Assembly (NCBI GenBank): GCA_011503125.2
Contig: WWBZ02000016.1
Coordinates: 2,852,001 to 2,916,000, forward strand
Reading direction: 5' to 3'
Origin: Botryosphaeria dothidea
Taxonomy: Eukaryota > Ascomycota > Dothideomycetes > Botryosphaeriales > Botryosphaeriaceae
DNA length: 64,000 bases
A model generated the notes under the pieces. It was not told the DNA's origin. It worked only from the letters and a program-made list of their open reading frames with translations, and made no database searches. The position numbers and the translations under genes were made by a program. Shown here one piece after another: positions 32,710-45,153 of this stretch; the stretch's first letter is position 1, and each line of letters starts with the position of its first letter.

Positions 32710-35700
32710 GTCTCAGTGGAGAGAGAGGTTGGAAGAAGCTCGTCGCGCGGAGCGCCCGCTCTGGAGCTTATTGGCGAGGCGGGACGGGACGCGGCGAGTT
32801 TGCGATGGATTGCTCTGACGGGGAGGAGCGGACGATGCGAGGCCGGGGCGCCAATCGGGAGCAGGAGGGATGGGCGTCAGCAAATGGGTGTCCGGACGAG
32901 AAGTTGGATCAGCCGCCACTTGGTCAGCTACGTTTGCTGCGAGATGCGCGCGTGGTGGGTGTGGTTGGAGGTTCTAAGTAGGCGGCAGCGGGTGCGCAGT
33001 CCGATTGCCGAGAGCGGGCGCGGTGCTGGCGCATTGAGATGAGGTGTGGAGCCGCGGTATGGGAGGGACGTTGAGACTCAGGCAGGGCGCGGTCCTCTCG
33101 CGTACAAGTAACAGTGGCGTAGAGACTCCTGAGTGGGGATTGAAGAACGAACGGTCTGGCGGTCGCGCTTGGGACCGTGGACGCCAGGCCAGGAGCACGT
33201 AAGATAGCTAGCCCGCACCCGCCAGGACACACAACTGTGCCGGGATGCACTGAGAAGCCGCAGAGTCAGGCAAGTGGGCGGGCGGGCAGCCAAGCACACA
33301 CGAGCGCGCGAGGGATGCGCAACGCCTCTCGCGAGCGAGCGAGCGGGGGCAAGGATGCTGCCAGCGCTCTCGCGCTGCCCGCTGGCACTGGCTCTCGGGC
33401 ACTGGCCAGCGCTGCTCTGCGCTGCTCTGTGCTGCTCTACCTGTCCTGTGCTGCCTCTGTCTGCACTGGCTCCCAGCTGCCGGCAGGGCACCGCGCGCAC
33501 ACCTCGCGCCGCAGCGCACCGCAGCATCGAGCCGCGGCCCCGGAGCCTTGTTTTGCTGGAGTACTGCTGCGGCTTGCTGCCCACCCACAGTCTATCTTCG
33601 CTTCCCCTCCACTCCATCTCTTGCTTGTTTTCACACTGCGCGCCCTGCGCTGCCCCTCTAGGGCGGGGGTGCATGCCCAGCGACGACGCCCAAACAGCGG
33701 CGCTGCAGGGGGATGGCAGCGGCGTCGACCCCGGTGCGCACGCAGGCTCAGGCTGTCAGGCTCGCGCGCGATTAGCCCGCCAGGCCTGCCTAGCACCACC
33801 CACACTCGCCTCTTGGATTTGCCGAGGAGGCCCCACAGACTGTGCCGAATCGTCGACAGCTTGGAGGGGTGCCGTCCTGAGGGAGATGAGGGGACTGCAC
33901 GAGGGCCAGCCCTAGCGAGAAGCTGACGACGTCAATAATGGTCAATAAATCAGTCCATGCTTCGTCCGTCAGCTTGCCCGCGTCCAACGCACGCGCTGTA
34001 AGATCTGCCTCCCACGTTGTCTCACGCGTCTCAAGATCCTCCTGGAACGCAGCTCTGACACCGCCCGCCGCGCTCCCTGTCCGCTCAGCCTTGTCCCCTG
34101 CCTGTTCTGTACGCGCCCGGCTCGCCTAGTTTTGCACCAGCAACACCTCGCCCGCCTGGCCTTCTGCCACCAGGAGTTGCTGCCTGCATGGTGGATTACG
34201 CCTGGGTTGCACAGGAGTACCATCATGAGGGAAACACCATCGCCAGGACAGATCCAGACGCAGCCCGCGCAGCTGCCGGCCTGTTGCGCGGGTTCGTCTA
34301 TCATCGCCCTTCAGCGCCACGGATGCAGGAACGCCAATAAAACTACCTGAACAGGCTGGTTCCCGGCAGCTTGGGAAGCGTCAGCATTGGCCGCACCCCG
34401 GGCGGTGGGATCCTGCGACATGCTACCGCACCATGCAGGCCATTATCTCAACGAGATGGTTGTTTACTTCAACCCCGACTCCGACCCTGGCGGCTCCGGC
34501 GATGCGGGTGTGCGACTCGTGGCAGTCGGAAAAGCCGTCACAGGACCTGGCCAGGTTGCTTGCTCGCGCTGGCGGCTGCAACTGCTGCTGCTCGACGATC
34601 GGCCTGATGTTCCACCTTTTGCTCAGTGCCTCTTGCACGGCATGATGGCCGCCGGCGCACTCTCCTCCCTGCCGCGTGGCGGGCAATTTGGCTGCGGGAG
34701 CGCTGGGAACGCAGGCGCGCGTCGCCGCCGCCCACATTAAAACACGCCTGAAACTAGCACCAGAACGTTTGTCGGATATTCTGGAAGCATGGCGGCCCGA
34801 GATCGAAGGCTGGAGGCCCACCCGAGTACAGAGGCGCCTGCTGGCGCGCTGTACTTGCAGCAGCTCGTCGTCGCGGCAGAGGAAGGGCGTCGGCTGCTCC
34901 CGATGCGCCGCGTCGTCGACATGTTGGATGTTTCTTTGCATGTGAAGGCGCCATGAGCCTGGCGCATGCCCTTCGAACAAGAGATGAATCCCAACGCCCC
35001 GGGTCGGCCAGGCTCGGCGGAGGCCGCGTGCCTGGCCGACCGGGGATCCTCCCCCATCGACGATCTTGCCCGACTCGCGCGCTGCTCGCTTACCGTCTGC
35101 AACACGCCGGGCTGGGCTGCGCGTGGGAGGCACGTTGTTTGCGGGGGGCACCGGCGGCGGCGGCGGCTGCAGGACACTGGCTGGCAGGCGAAATATGTAG
35201 TAACGACAGAGACGCGCCCGGCGCAGGCTTTAGGGCTTGGCACGTCGCCGTATTGGCTCCACCTGCAGCAGTCAATCACTTCCCAAGCAACGGCGCTGCT
35301 GTGGCGCCGCTGCTTGACAGCTCGTGGAGCGCGATGCCCGGCTGCTGGTGCGTTCCAACGTCCCGCATCAGGCACTAGGCCGCATGCGGGCCTGGCAGGC
35401 GATATGGGGAGCCACGAAGTAACCCTCGCTGCGGCAAAGCACTAGTCCGCGCATGGGCTGATGCGAACAAACGTCTTCTGACCACGCGCTATGCATGACA
35501 GAGATTGCATAGGGGCCGCCGGCTGCGCGGGTGACGTGAGTGGTGAAGACGAGCTCGAGGGGGCAAGCCAAGCGGGCAGATCGCATCGCGGGAGCCGGGT
35601 CCGGGAGAGCGCAGCAGCGGAACCAGCCGCAATGTGGCCTCGGGGATTTCTTCTGCGCGCCCTCTGCTGCGATCTGCTGCGTTGTGGGCCGGCGACTCGA

Positions 35701-36012
35701 GACGCGGTGCAATGCGCAACTGCACAGGTGGCGGCGGCGGCGGCGGCTGTGGGCTCGCGGCTGTGGGCTGCGGGCTGACGGCGCAGCGGGCAGGGCAGCA
35801 GCGCAGGGCAGCGAGCATGCGCGGCGCGCTGATGTTCCGATCCGCTTTTTAGAATGACGCACACGCTTCGCCAACGGCGCGCAGATGCAGTGGCGGTCTC
35901 AAGCCATCGCGGCTGCGGGAACCTGCAATCCCTTCCTCTGAGATCGCAACGCCCCTCCACACCCGGCGCCGCATCGTCCACATCCCGCCCGCCGCGCCAA
36001 ACGCCAGACGAC
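32710..36012. other. Long gene-poor, GC-rich spacer with promoter regions
   Basis: 3.3 kb between divergent genes. Open frames on both strands are long only because stop codons are rare in GC-rich sequence; none shows domains or a consistent frame. CTG/GCTCTG-type low complexity occurs near 33.40-33.46 kb. No RNA gene recognised. Confidence 0.45.
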
Positions 36013-36664
36013 ATGGATCCCGACAAGGACAACGCCAACCCCACCATCCTCAATCCCTCCGACCTGCCTTCACGGCGGCGCGAGTCGTCCGTCAAGAAGC
36101 GCGAGGGTGCGGGTGTTGGTCTCTTTGACGACCTCATTCCAGCCTACAGCTACCTGAATGACCCGTTTGACGCGCCGCAGTCGTCCGACGACTCCGACGA
36201 CGGCTCTGTAGAGGACATTGACGAGCAAGAAATTTACGGTGAGCAGCGTGCCGCGAAGCTGTCCGCCTTGCGCCCCGCTTGTTGACCGCAATGCAGACTT
36301 GATCTCTTCCATTTCGGACCCCGAGCACCCGCTCTCGCTGGGTTCGCTCGCCGTTGTAAACTTGCCTGATATTCACATCCTGCCACCCTCGTCGCCACGC
36401 TCGCCGATCAGCACAGTCCTCGTTGAGATCACGCCTACAATCACACACTGCTCGCTGGCGACGGTCATTGGCCTGGGCGTTCGGGTCCGCCTCGAGCAGG
36501 CTTTACCGCCGCGATTCCGCGTGGATGTGCGTATCAAGAAGGGCACCCACAGCACTGACGAGGCCGTGAACAAGCAACTGGGCGACAAGGAGCGCGTGGC
36601 TGCTGCGCTGGAAAACGGAACACTGATGGGCGTTATCCGCAAGATGCTCTCCACATGCGAGTAA
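36013..36664 (+). CDS. cia2: Cytosolic Fe-S cluster assembly protein Cia2 (MIP18/FAM96 family)
   Basis: Subunit of the CIA targeting complex that hands Fe-S clusters to cytosolic and nuclear enzymes such as DNA polymerases and helicases. Exons 36013-36238 and 36297-36664 (58-bp intron) give 197 residues. The N-terminus of about 60 residues is variable and acidic (SSDDSDDGSVEDID). The MIP18 domain begins EIYDLISSISDPEHPLSLGS across the splice, continues with LVEITPTITHCSLATVIGLG, holding the conserved reactive Cys in HCSLA, and ends GTHSTDEAVNKQLGDKERVA. The ATG at 36013 (MDPDKDN) is preferred; an upstream in-frame ATG at 35854 would add a basic leader. Confidence 0.93.
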
Positions 36665-38548
36665 TGAACAATTAGAGGTGTCCTTATGATGTGCGCCAGG
36701 ATGGAAGAACAGATGTTGAAAAAAAAAAATAGCATGCGAGCGTTCAGCACTACGAAAATAGCAGCGTATGCTGTAGCCCTATAGGCCTTGCATGGCGAAT
36801 ACGACAGGTCAGGACTCCCACCACGCTTAACGACGGCCATCGTTGGTCCCCCTTTTGGCACATATATTCCCCCGGCCATTACTTACATGCAAGATCCCGG
36901 GCACGGCGCAATGCGTTGCTTTATTGCTTACGTCTGCGCCGCGCGCAACGGTGCCGGAGGCAAAGCAGACGAATACCGTGAGCTAATCCTCTCGTGATGG
37001 CAGGGAGGCCCGTCTTGGAAAAAGGTCCATGGCGAGCAGATCATCTGCAAGTAATTAGGGTTCGGGGGCCAAAGCTGAGCCCGTGGCCCGGAGAATGATA
37101 CCCGACCAGAAGGCTCTGCGACAGTGCGGGTTGCCACGAAAAGCACCCCTACTGCGCATGGACCGATCACCACGAGAGGCTGCCCCAAAGTCCCAGGCTC
37201 CACCGCGCCGCTCCCGCTCCCTGCTCGCCGTCAAATCGCCGGAACCTGCCAACAGCATGACTTGTTTCACGCCCGCTTCATCCACTTTCATGATTCACCA
37301 AACAGCGCACGGCAAGAACCGGTCTCACGAACCGCGGCCGCTTGTCGCTATCCACAGTTGACAGCCCGCAGCCCACCGCCACACTGCTGCTCAATGTGGT
37401 CACAAGCACGCCGTCGATGAAGGCTGCAGGGTTGGCGGTGGACCCGTTGGCGCGCTCTCGAGTCTGGCCACTCTACTGCGCACACAGTCGCTGCCCAGGC
37501 CTCCCTCAGGTCCGCCGTACGACTCCGCACTCCTGTCGACAGCGTGCCCCCAGCGGAACCGGGCGCTTGCCGCTGCCGGCCGGCGAGCCAACGCCGATGG
37601 CAGCGGTGACATGCCGGCCAGGAGGCAGTGGACGATCGCTTATTATCTTTCCGTAAGAGCATTGAAACAGGCACGCAGGATCTGCGGCCTCGATGCAACG
37701 TAAAGCTGCTCCTTCGCCCACGTCCCCAAGCGCGCACTGAGATACCGGCCTCGAACGCCATTCCGAAAACAGACGCGATGCGCAAACGTCCCGCAGCGGC
37801 GCAGTCCGACACCATGTCTAGTAGCTGCTCTAGAACTGCCTCTTGGCCTGATCGCGGACCTGGGAGCGCACTCCGCCATGTTGAACGCCAATAGGGACGT
37901 ACCGCTAATGTTCGCCGCTCATTTATTCAATACCCTCCCCCAAGAACTGTGAGACAGAGCGGTGAGAGTAGGAGTTGCAGTCTATCACGATATTCGCGGC
38001 ATTTTTCGCTGCTGCGTCTGGCCCCCAGACGCGCTTTTCCGACTTTCCCGAAAAGGCCGTCACGGCAAACGTCAAGGAACTACCCGCTGGCCGTCCTGGC
38101 CGTTACCTAGAGGCAGGTCCTTTTCTGTCAGCCAATCACGCTCAGGGATAGCCGAAGCGCTGCTGAGTACATGTGATGGACATACGAATAAAGTAGTCGT
38201 GCTTTCACCCATTCCACGTCTCCTAATAGCAGCCTCGTGCACACCCTATCCGACGATAATTCCGAAAAGTGGCCAAGCCGCCTTACCCGGCATCGGCAGG
38301 GTGATGAGAGATCAATCGGAACATCATCTGATCGGCGTCCCTTTGATCTTCCCCGTTCCATCTTCTCCTACCAGTGCTCCACCGGCAAGTATTGTATTGG
38401 CTGCGGTCCGAAGGCCGCTCGTGTCTCGCCTTCTCGACAAAGGGGCGAAGTACTGCAGAGAAGTGGGTATGGATATTTCAAGAACGGGCTCTACCGGTGC
38501 CTGTTCCGCGAACGCCTGCCGGCTGGTTGCGGCCCCCGTCTGCACGGG

Positions 38549-38584
38549 CACCCACGCCCGTGGCACCCACGCCCGTGGCACCCA
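38549..38584 (+). repeat. 15-bp tandem duplication (CACCCACGCCCGTGG)
   Basis: Two perfect copies followed by six bases of a third copy, inside the gene-poor island. The unit contains an inverted CCACG/CGTGG pair and could fold. Confidence 0.9.
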
Positions 38585-41500
38585 AGGTGAGGAGTGCAAC
38601 CAACGACCCCAAATTCCGGGGTTGTCACGGACTCGCTTGCAGCTACGCATCAAAAGACGAAACTAACAGCTCTGGTTCAAGAGAGGGAAAAAAGCAAGGC
38701 GCATGAAGCGGCAATCTCCTTCTCTCCAGCCACCTACCGGAGCAAGGGAGAATGAGTGTGTTTTGCTTGACGCCACGACAATCTCTCAAGAGCCGCAAGT
38801 GCACTCTGGCCGCCCCGTGGATGCCAAGCACACCTTATGCTCGTCTAGAATTTCCCAACCGCTGTGCCCTAGGAGGGCGTCACTTGCAGGACAATATGTA
38901 ATGCACGTGTGCGTGATAGGACGGGATTGGCCGCTGCTCGTAGAGCGTTGGCACAGGCGCTACCGAGTGAGTGCATCAATCCAATCCCAAGTGTCGAGAA
39001 TATGCACCAGGGTTTTGACTTCGCCATCCACGGAGCTATCATCCGCTTATTATTTCCGGAAAGCACGCACCCAACGCACAGTGCACACCCAGGCGCGCCC
39101 GGGCGCGGGAAGGGGAGGCTGGGGCATCGGCCGTAAATCAAGGCAGGGCAGGACGGGCCTGGCGCCGGGAAGGGCACGGGGAAACCTGTTACCAACGTTC
39201 AACAGCCTGTCCCAACCCCACAGTTCCAGCAAAATAGCTAATCGGCATCTCCGATATGGCTGACGGGCCCATCACATCATCACATCCAACACGCGAGCCT
39301 GCGTCCTCCGGCTGCCCTGTTGGGAATGGTATCTATGATACATACAACGGTGAGTGGGCGCGCTGCAGGCAAGGAATCAAGCAGCAGTAATCACGGCAGC
39401 AGGCAGACAGCAGGCAAGTAATCATCACGGTAAGCACGAGGCCCCCATCAGCGCGATTCTTGATTTGCTCGTATCTTCTGCTTGAAGTCTTCAGCCGCAT
39501 GCTGCACACAACCCCAGCCTTCTGTGCTCTAGTCAGCATGGAACGCCTTATGAGGTTAAAGTGTTGGCGGTCGGGCGGGCATAGAAGATTCCACAGCCCT
39601 GCTGCGCTCCTGCGAGCATGGTCAATGTCACGTTGACTGAGCTACTCAACCATCGCTCAGGCGTGTGCAACCATCCCTTTGTAGAAGATCGCCAAGTAAG
39701 AGTATTCCCTTGATTTTCTTGTCGGCTCTCGCGCGAGAAGCGTCGTCATGCTGTCGATAGATCACCCATTCTTTCCGAATTTACCTCGAGCATTTTATGC
39801 AAGCCCTTCCCATTCCGACCCCGAGCCTCTTCTGCGGTATTTAAATAGCCGACCAGATATAGAGGCTAATAATGTGGCTAAAGAATCATCCTAATCCCAT
39901 CCACGCCTCGGTTCGACCCGCGGGGTCCCGCGGTTGTCACTTTTTTCCCTCTGATGGGCCGGCGAACCACCCAGGTCCTTGTCGAAATTCCCCATCCCTT
40001 CTTTTCCCACCTAGCCGGACCTTTCCCGTGCAACCGTTCCTCTGACTACACCATGATGCACCAATCAACCTCGTGCCCACTACGCCTCTACCGTCATGGG
40101 CCGTCCAATCTTCACAGCACCCCAGTCCAGTACACCACACACACCGATCAGCCCTGTCTAGCCACCCAGTATTCCGCCCTCGTCTGTTTTCTCCTTCAGG
40201 GAGGCGGGACAATATAGGAAGACAGGGAATGATATGAATCAGCCCGTCCATTGGACCCTTTCCCAAGCCTTTAAGCGAACCGAACCGCCTCGCTCCCGTG
40301 TGTGAGCTAAAGCGCTCCGGTGGGCTGGTAGCCCGCTGGCTGATGAGGGCGAAGCAAGTAAAGGCCCGCTACACATGGGCAAACTTCTGTCACATTTAAG
40401 CTCTTCAAACTAGTCGCAAACCTTGGCGGAGGTCAGAGGTCCGGCTAGATTTGCTTGTCGTCGTGGCTGTGCGGGACAGACAGACACACACACATATATC
40501 CCTGGCTCCCTTTCGTCCGATATAGCGGGCGGTCTTTTACGCCATTGCTATTAGCAAAGAGGGATGCCTAAGCCCGGCCGCCCCCGGATTCGATAAAGTG
40601 TGGGGTGTCGTTCCGCCGTTTTAGAGCAATGCGAATTACGAAGAGGCTTCGTACAGAGGGGGGCTGCAACCGAAGCTTACTCTCAATGGCCTCCAACAAC
40701 ATTACTTCATAAAGAGTTGAAGTATCCATCCCGATAGCTTTGTCATTCGGAATACGATACCCTTGCGTCCGATTGAATGCTTCATCTCCCCAAGTAGTCT
40801 TTTGTGACCTTTGTAATGGTTAACTGTCATTCGGCGCTAATCGTCGGCTACAGCTCCCCCTCTGTACTGTACATCTGTTGCAGATGAAAGCTAACCGCCA
40901 CGCGCGTTTTTTGTTGAGCAACCCTATCTGTCCGACTGAAACAAGCGAGCAGATAGACGCACCGATGGTTTTCAAATGGCTTTTCCTTCTTTCATTTTTC
41001 GATGCCCTCGCAAAAGCTCATTACCACATCTTAATTTGGCCTGTCGCAATAACACCAATGCGTATCCGAACCGGGCAGCAATGAGATCATGCATCAAACC
41101 TCAACTTCGAAATCGCAAGATCACCATGCGCCCAACCATCGGTTGTGTCAGCATACTTTGGCACCATGCCGCTTGGAATGCGGAGATGGCCAAGTTTCAT
41201 TATGCAGACCCTCCTGGGGTTTCTGGTAAGTGAAGGATCGCGATAGTCTGAAACCGTCGAAGCGTTTGATGGATCACCACGACACTAATAGAGCTTCAGA
41301 CGCGGAGAAACACCGGTGAAGGGTAAGGCAGACAGAGAGACTGGCTAGCCGCATGAGCTTCTGAGCAGGTTTCCTGATGGCGGTGTGCTTGTTCCTTTCT
41401 TGGTAAGTGCTATCAGGACTTCATCTGCAACGGGGGTACCGAGGTTCGCGCTGCACAAGAAAACAAAATTGCGAGGCGTCGCCCATCTCTTTCACCGGAC

Positions 41501-41873
41501 TGTATACGCCTTAGTGGACTTCTGATGATCTAAAGTAACTTGTCTTGTCATAGTTGGGGCCTGTCAAACTATTACTCGAAAGGGCTCTGGAGATGACTTC
41601 AGATACACCATGTCCCACAACACCACAGCAGGATGATTCGAGAGGCCCTGAACGAGACAATATAACGGCAGTGGCCCCAAGGCTCCTTTACCGAACCAAG
41701 TCTAAAGAAAACCATTCACTCGGACTTGCATGTTTTTCGCCTCCACAGGAACTGTGCCAAGCATCTCAATATGGGTGTCAATAAGCCCACCCACAATAAG
41801 GAAAAGAATACAACCTCAATAGGTTCTTTGTTAAACAGCTCTATAGAGACAATGATTCAACTGGTAGCTCTTT

Positions 41874-41880
41874 TATAAAA
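41874..41880 (+). promoter_or_regulatory. TATA box of the secreted-protein gene
   Basis: TATAAAA lies about 160 bp before the start codon of the small secreted protein, a distance that leaves room for a long leader rich in CA and A runs. Confidence 0.45.
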
Positions 41881-42037
41881 TGAAAATCCTTCCGCTCAAC
41901 GCGTCCTCTGGTCCTCTGTCAACTGAAAAAACTCACACACATTCCTTCAGTCAGGACATCAGCCAGTCTAAACAAACACCTACCATATTCCCTCACTAAG
42001 AAATAAACCACAACAAAACCAAGAAAGAAAAAAAAAG

Positions 42038-42490
42038 ATGCAGCTCACAACCCTCCTCCTCCTCGCGACCGGCAGCCTCGCCGCCGCTCTCCCCACTACC
42101 AGCCCCCCCACCATCGACAACACCCCCGTCCTCATCCCCACCAACATCACCCTCGCCGCCGACAACACCATCGTCGCGACCACCACCACCATCACCCTCG
42201 AGAAGCGCTGGGCCTACAAGGACGTCACCTTCTGCATGGACGCAAACCACCGGGGCCAGTGCGCGACGATGAAGATCCGGCACGCGCTGTGCTACAACAT
42301 GGACCGCACGTGGAACGACAGGGTCAGCAGCGTCTACCCGGCGCGCGACTTCCGCTGCCGCCTGTTCGCCAACGCAAACTGCCAGGGCGGCTGGAAGGAC
42401 GTGGGCCCCAACTGGAGCATCGCCAACCTCAAGACCATCGGCTGGAACGACAAGTTGTCCAGCCTCGACTGCTTCAGCCAGTTCCGCTGA
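42038..42490 (+). CDS. Small secreted six-cysteine protein, beta/gamma-crystallin-like, candidate effector
   Basis: A single exon of 150 residues. Residues 1-17 form a signal peptide (MQLTTLLLLATGSLAAA). A Thr/Pro-rich propeptide follows and ends in a dibasic Lys-Arg at about residue 58, a likely Kex2 site. The mature part of about 92 residues has six Cys, at DVTFC, RGQC, HALC, DFRC, NANC and SLDC. The pattern 'C-x-D-x-N-x-RGQC' with later WNDRVSSVYP resembles beta/gamma-crystallin folds as in I36-type inhibitors and some secreted fungal proteins. Two paired half-motifs (WNDRVSS and WNDKLSS) suggest an internal duplication. It stands alone beside a gene-poor island and has a TATA box, as many host-interaction genes do. 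Function is not known; an effector role is inference. Confidence 0.8.
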   Translation: MQLTTLLLLATGSLAAALPTTSPPTIDNTPVLIPTNITLAADNTIVATTTTITLEKRWAYKDVTFCMDANHRGQCATMKIRHALCYNMDRTWNDRVSSVYPARDFRCRLFANANCQGGWKDVGPNWSIANLKTIGWNDKLSSLDCFSQFR

Positions 42491-43116
42491 GCTCGGTCGG
42501 GGAAAGGGATCGAAATTGGAAAGGAGTGAGAGAGGGGTGCTGAAGGGAAAGCCCCTTTTTCCTTCACTTCACAAGGCTTGGGAATCTTTTTGAATGGGAG
42601 AGGCCTCGCTTTTTCGTTGAGGACAGCATCAGTTGTGGATATTCCTTTATTGATTTTTTTTCCTTTCTCCACATTCAAGCTCCGACAGTGCGTCTCACGA
42701 ACAGCACGTTGTGCGTTAGTAATGATGGACGGCTGGGGCGGGAAATACTAATTTCATTTAATTGTAAATCTTCACACAGAAGCCATGCCTTGCGCCGCGA
42801 GTGCATGGTTTATGGCAAATATCCCGTCTGCAGATGTGGTGAGATTGTATTCTGCAAAAAGTCAACGAGCTATTCCACTATCGTTCATCCTTGTAACAAA
42901 CTATGTAAGCACAGTAGAAGATCTGAATCAAGTAATATGGGGCAAAGCAATCGAGACCTCTCTCATGACCGCATATCATATCTCTACCATCCCAGTCATT
43001 TTTTTGCAGACAAAGCCATTAACAGTCCATCCCAAAAATAGAGCACATGCTTTTAGCTCAGAAAAAGCCACAGTCGTATAACGAACACATCTCAGGAACA
43101 AAGCAGACATTCTCGC
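42491..43116. other. Convergent spacer
   Basis: AT-rich stretch between the secreted-protein gene and the MutL-like locus. It should hold the 3' UTR of the former. Nothing else recognised. Confidence 0.5.
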
Positions 43117-45153
43117 TCAACCCCCACATGCAGAGACCTCACCTCTCTGCTTTGCCACGGCATCCATGAGCAGAAAGCTGATATCTTCCTTCAGTTCAGC
43201 TGCATCCAGGCCGGCGGGCTTCCTCTGGGTCAACAGTTGGCCCAGCCCATCTGCCCACTTCTGCACGACAGTCGGCGAGATCACTTCACCCCACTCTGAT
43301 CCGAACACTCTCTCCGTGCCATCTCTTGGTGCCCAGGTGAGGCCATTTGCCACAGGATCCAGCTCTTTCAAGTTACTTGAAATCTTTTCAACCATTTTGA
43401 CGGCACGGTTGTTGATACCGTTTCCTGTATTCATAGCAAACACAACGAGAAAGACGTTTTGCATCTCCGCACCTTCAGGGACACGTTCAAGCGGAAGCTT
43501 GGAAGTGGTGCGGCGGCGAGCCTGCTGACGGATGGTGAGTTGACGAAGGGGCAAGAGTCCAGTGCTGGGGCGCTGCGGCTCTGCAAGTCTGCTTGGCGGT
43601 TGGTCTTCTTGATTTTCGTGATCTCCTTGTTGCGGCTATGGATGAGAGAGGTCTTCATCTCCAGTGACGGAGCCTGCTTGAGCTGCTCCGAGACGATGCA
43701 TGAGGCGGTTAGAGCGCCGAAGTGAATGCTCTGCTGATGTCTCATCGCCCACTCCTGCACAATCTCCCTCTTCAGGCCGCTGATGTGATCGTGCACTTGA
43801 GGCAGTATTGTGCAGTATGAGTCTTCCCTGTGTGAACCCGTCCGAGGAAGCTCCCTGAGAAGCTCCGTAGTCTACTACCGGCACATTTTGGGGGTTTCGC
43901 ATGTGCGACCCTCTCAAGCCAGCTAAAGACTGGCGTTGAAATGGGGGGGGGGGGGCTGAAACCTCGGAGACTACCGCGCCACTCCCTACTGAAGACTCTT
44001 GTGCCCGTTTGTTGTTTCCGGCCATCCAGTTCCGGATGTCTCGGTCCCTTCCATCGGACAATGGCCCGTTTGTTATCCCTGAGGCCGTATTTTGGACGTC
44101 CCCGCCAGTCGTTGCTGGAATCTCGTTACGCCTGAGGAAGACGGAGGACCTTTTCGGGCGCTGGGGTGGTAAGTTGGAGAACCAGCTGTCTCTTTCCGGA
44201 TTGATGGGAGATCTAAATGGCTTGTCGATTACACCACGACCTGACCATTTCTTGAGACCACCACGTCCTCCTCCTCGTCCCGAATCTGAAGTAGTTGCTA
44301 TAGCTGTTGTTTGTTGAAGCTGGTGAGGAGGAACATGGTGAAAGTCGTTATTTTTGGCCTGTCGGAGAGAGCTACTGGGAGACGGAAGATGATGTCCTTG
44401 CTCCTGCGCAAGAGACTGGCTCGGAGCTGATGGGCCTGAATTGTGCAGGATGTTCAGCGTATCAGCCATCCGGATTTCGCGCGGATTGTGGTCCCGGATG
44501 GGAGAAGAAGGCTGTGGTGTTAGCAAATGAGATTCACCAAGAGGATTCTGAGACTCTGGAGTATTTGTCGGCAAGCTAAGTTCGGATGGCGTCTGGTCGG
44601 CCATTGGGTGAACTTTCTGTGCATTAATCGAGGGGTTAGGGTTCCGGACCCTGGCGTTCATCTTTGCCATGGTCCAAGGGTTCGACACAGTGATATCATC
44701 CACGGCTTCCTGTTCGGATGCCTCCTCAGCAATGGTCTCGTCTGGAGCAACCTCAAGTTCTCCATCGCCTATCGGCAAGTCGTCCTCATCAAAGTCATAC
44801 ATGTTGTATTTCCACGTCCGCTGCCGCTTCGGGCGTGGTGATTCTTCCTCGCTTTGCTGCTCGTCCTGAGCCGGAGCTTGATTAGTGTCCGGAACCGCTA
44901 AATCAGACCCGTTATTCATCGTTGCTGTAGTGTCCTCGCTCCGATTTGCCGTGGCCGCAACCGCTGTGATGATGTCCAAGTCCGTATCAAAAAGATCACC
45001 ATCGACACTCATCTCATCAGCATCATGCATCTGGGCCTCTTTGTCCTCCGCTTCCGTTATTTCTGTAGGTCTTCTGTCAATGACTTGCAAGGCGAATGAA
45101 TAAAAATAGTCGAGGAAGTCCTCAATGGCAATTGAGGACGGAACCAGCATCAT
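43117..45153 (-). pseudogene. Downstream part of the MutL homolog, out of frame and interrupted
   Basis: Sequence that should continue the MutL-like protein lies one base out of frame from it. It is open from about 45153 down to a TAG at 43636-43638 and shows gene-like content (acidic region, RPKRQRTWKYNMYDFDEDD, a Gly/Arg-rich patch). Between 43871 and about 43600 the codon pattern is better in a different frame (SGLKREIVQEWAMRHQQSI, KTSLIHSRNKEITKIKKTNR). The original frame then looks coding again (TTSKLPLERVPEGAEMQN) down to a stop at 43117. A 13-base C run (G on the plus strand, 43943-43955) lies inside. This needs at least three frame changes or unusual splicing. It may be a real decay or sequence error; missed introns were looked for, and none of normal size fits. 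Confidence 0.5.
43943..43955 (+). repeat. Poly-G tract (13 G) in the MutL-homolog locus
   Basis: A 13-base mononucleotide run that reads as consecutive Pro codons on the minus strand. It is a slippage site in a presumed mismatch-repair gene. Confidence 0.95.

Larger units (their letters stand above)
36665..42037. other. Gene-poor island, 5.4 kb
   Basis: No supported coding sequence, rRNA or tRNA over more than 5 kb, the longest such stretch in the window. It contains a 15-bp tandem duplication, a short CA run near 40.49 kb and AT-richer patches. No transposase, reverse transcriptase or terminal repeats were recognised, but a heavily decayed element cannot be excluded. Confidence 0.45.

Noticed and set aside
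33177..33926. 250-codon plus-strand frame in the GC-rich spacer
   Set aside because: Ala/Arg/Ser-rich with no domain and no codon preference; equally long frames exist in the other phases.
39900..39945. B-box-like GGTTCGACCC
   Set aside because: No A box or cloverleaf upstream.
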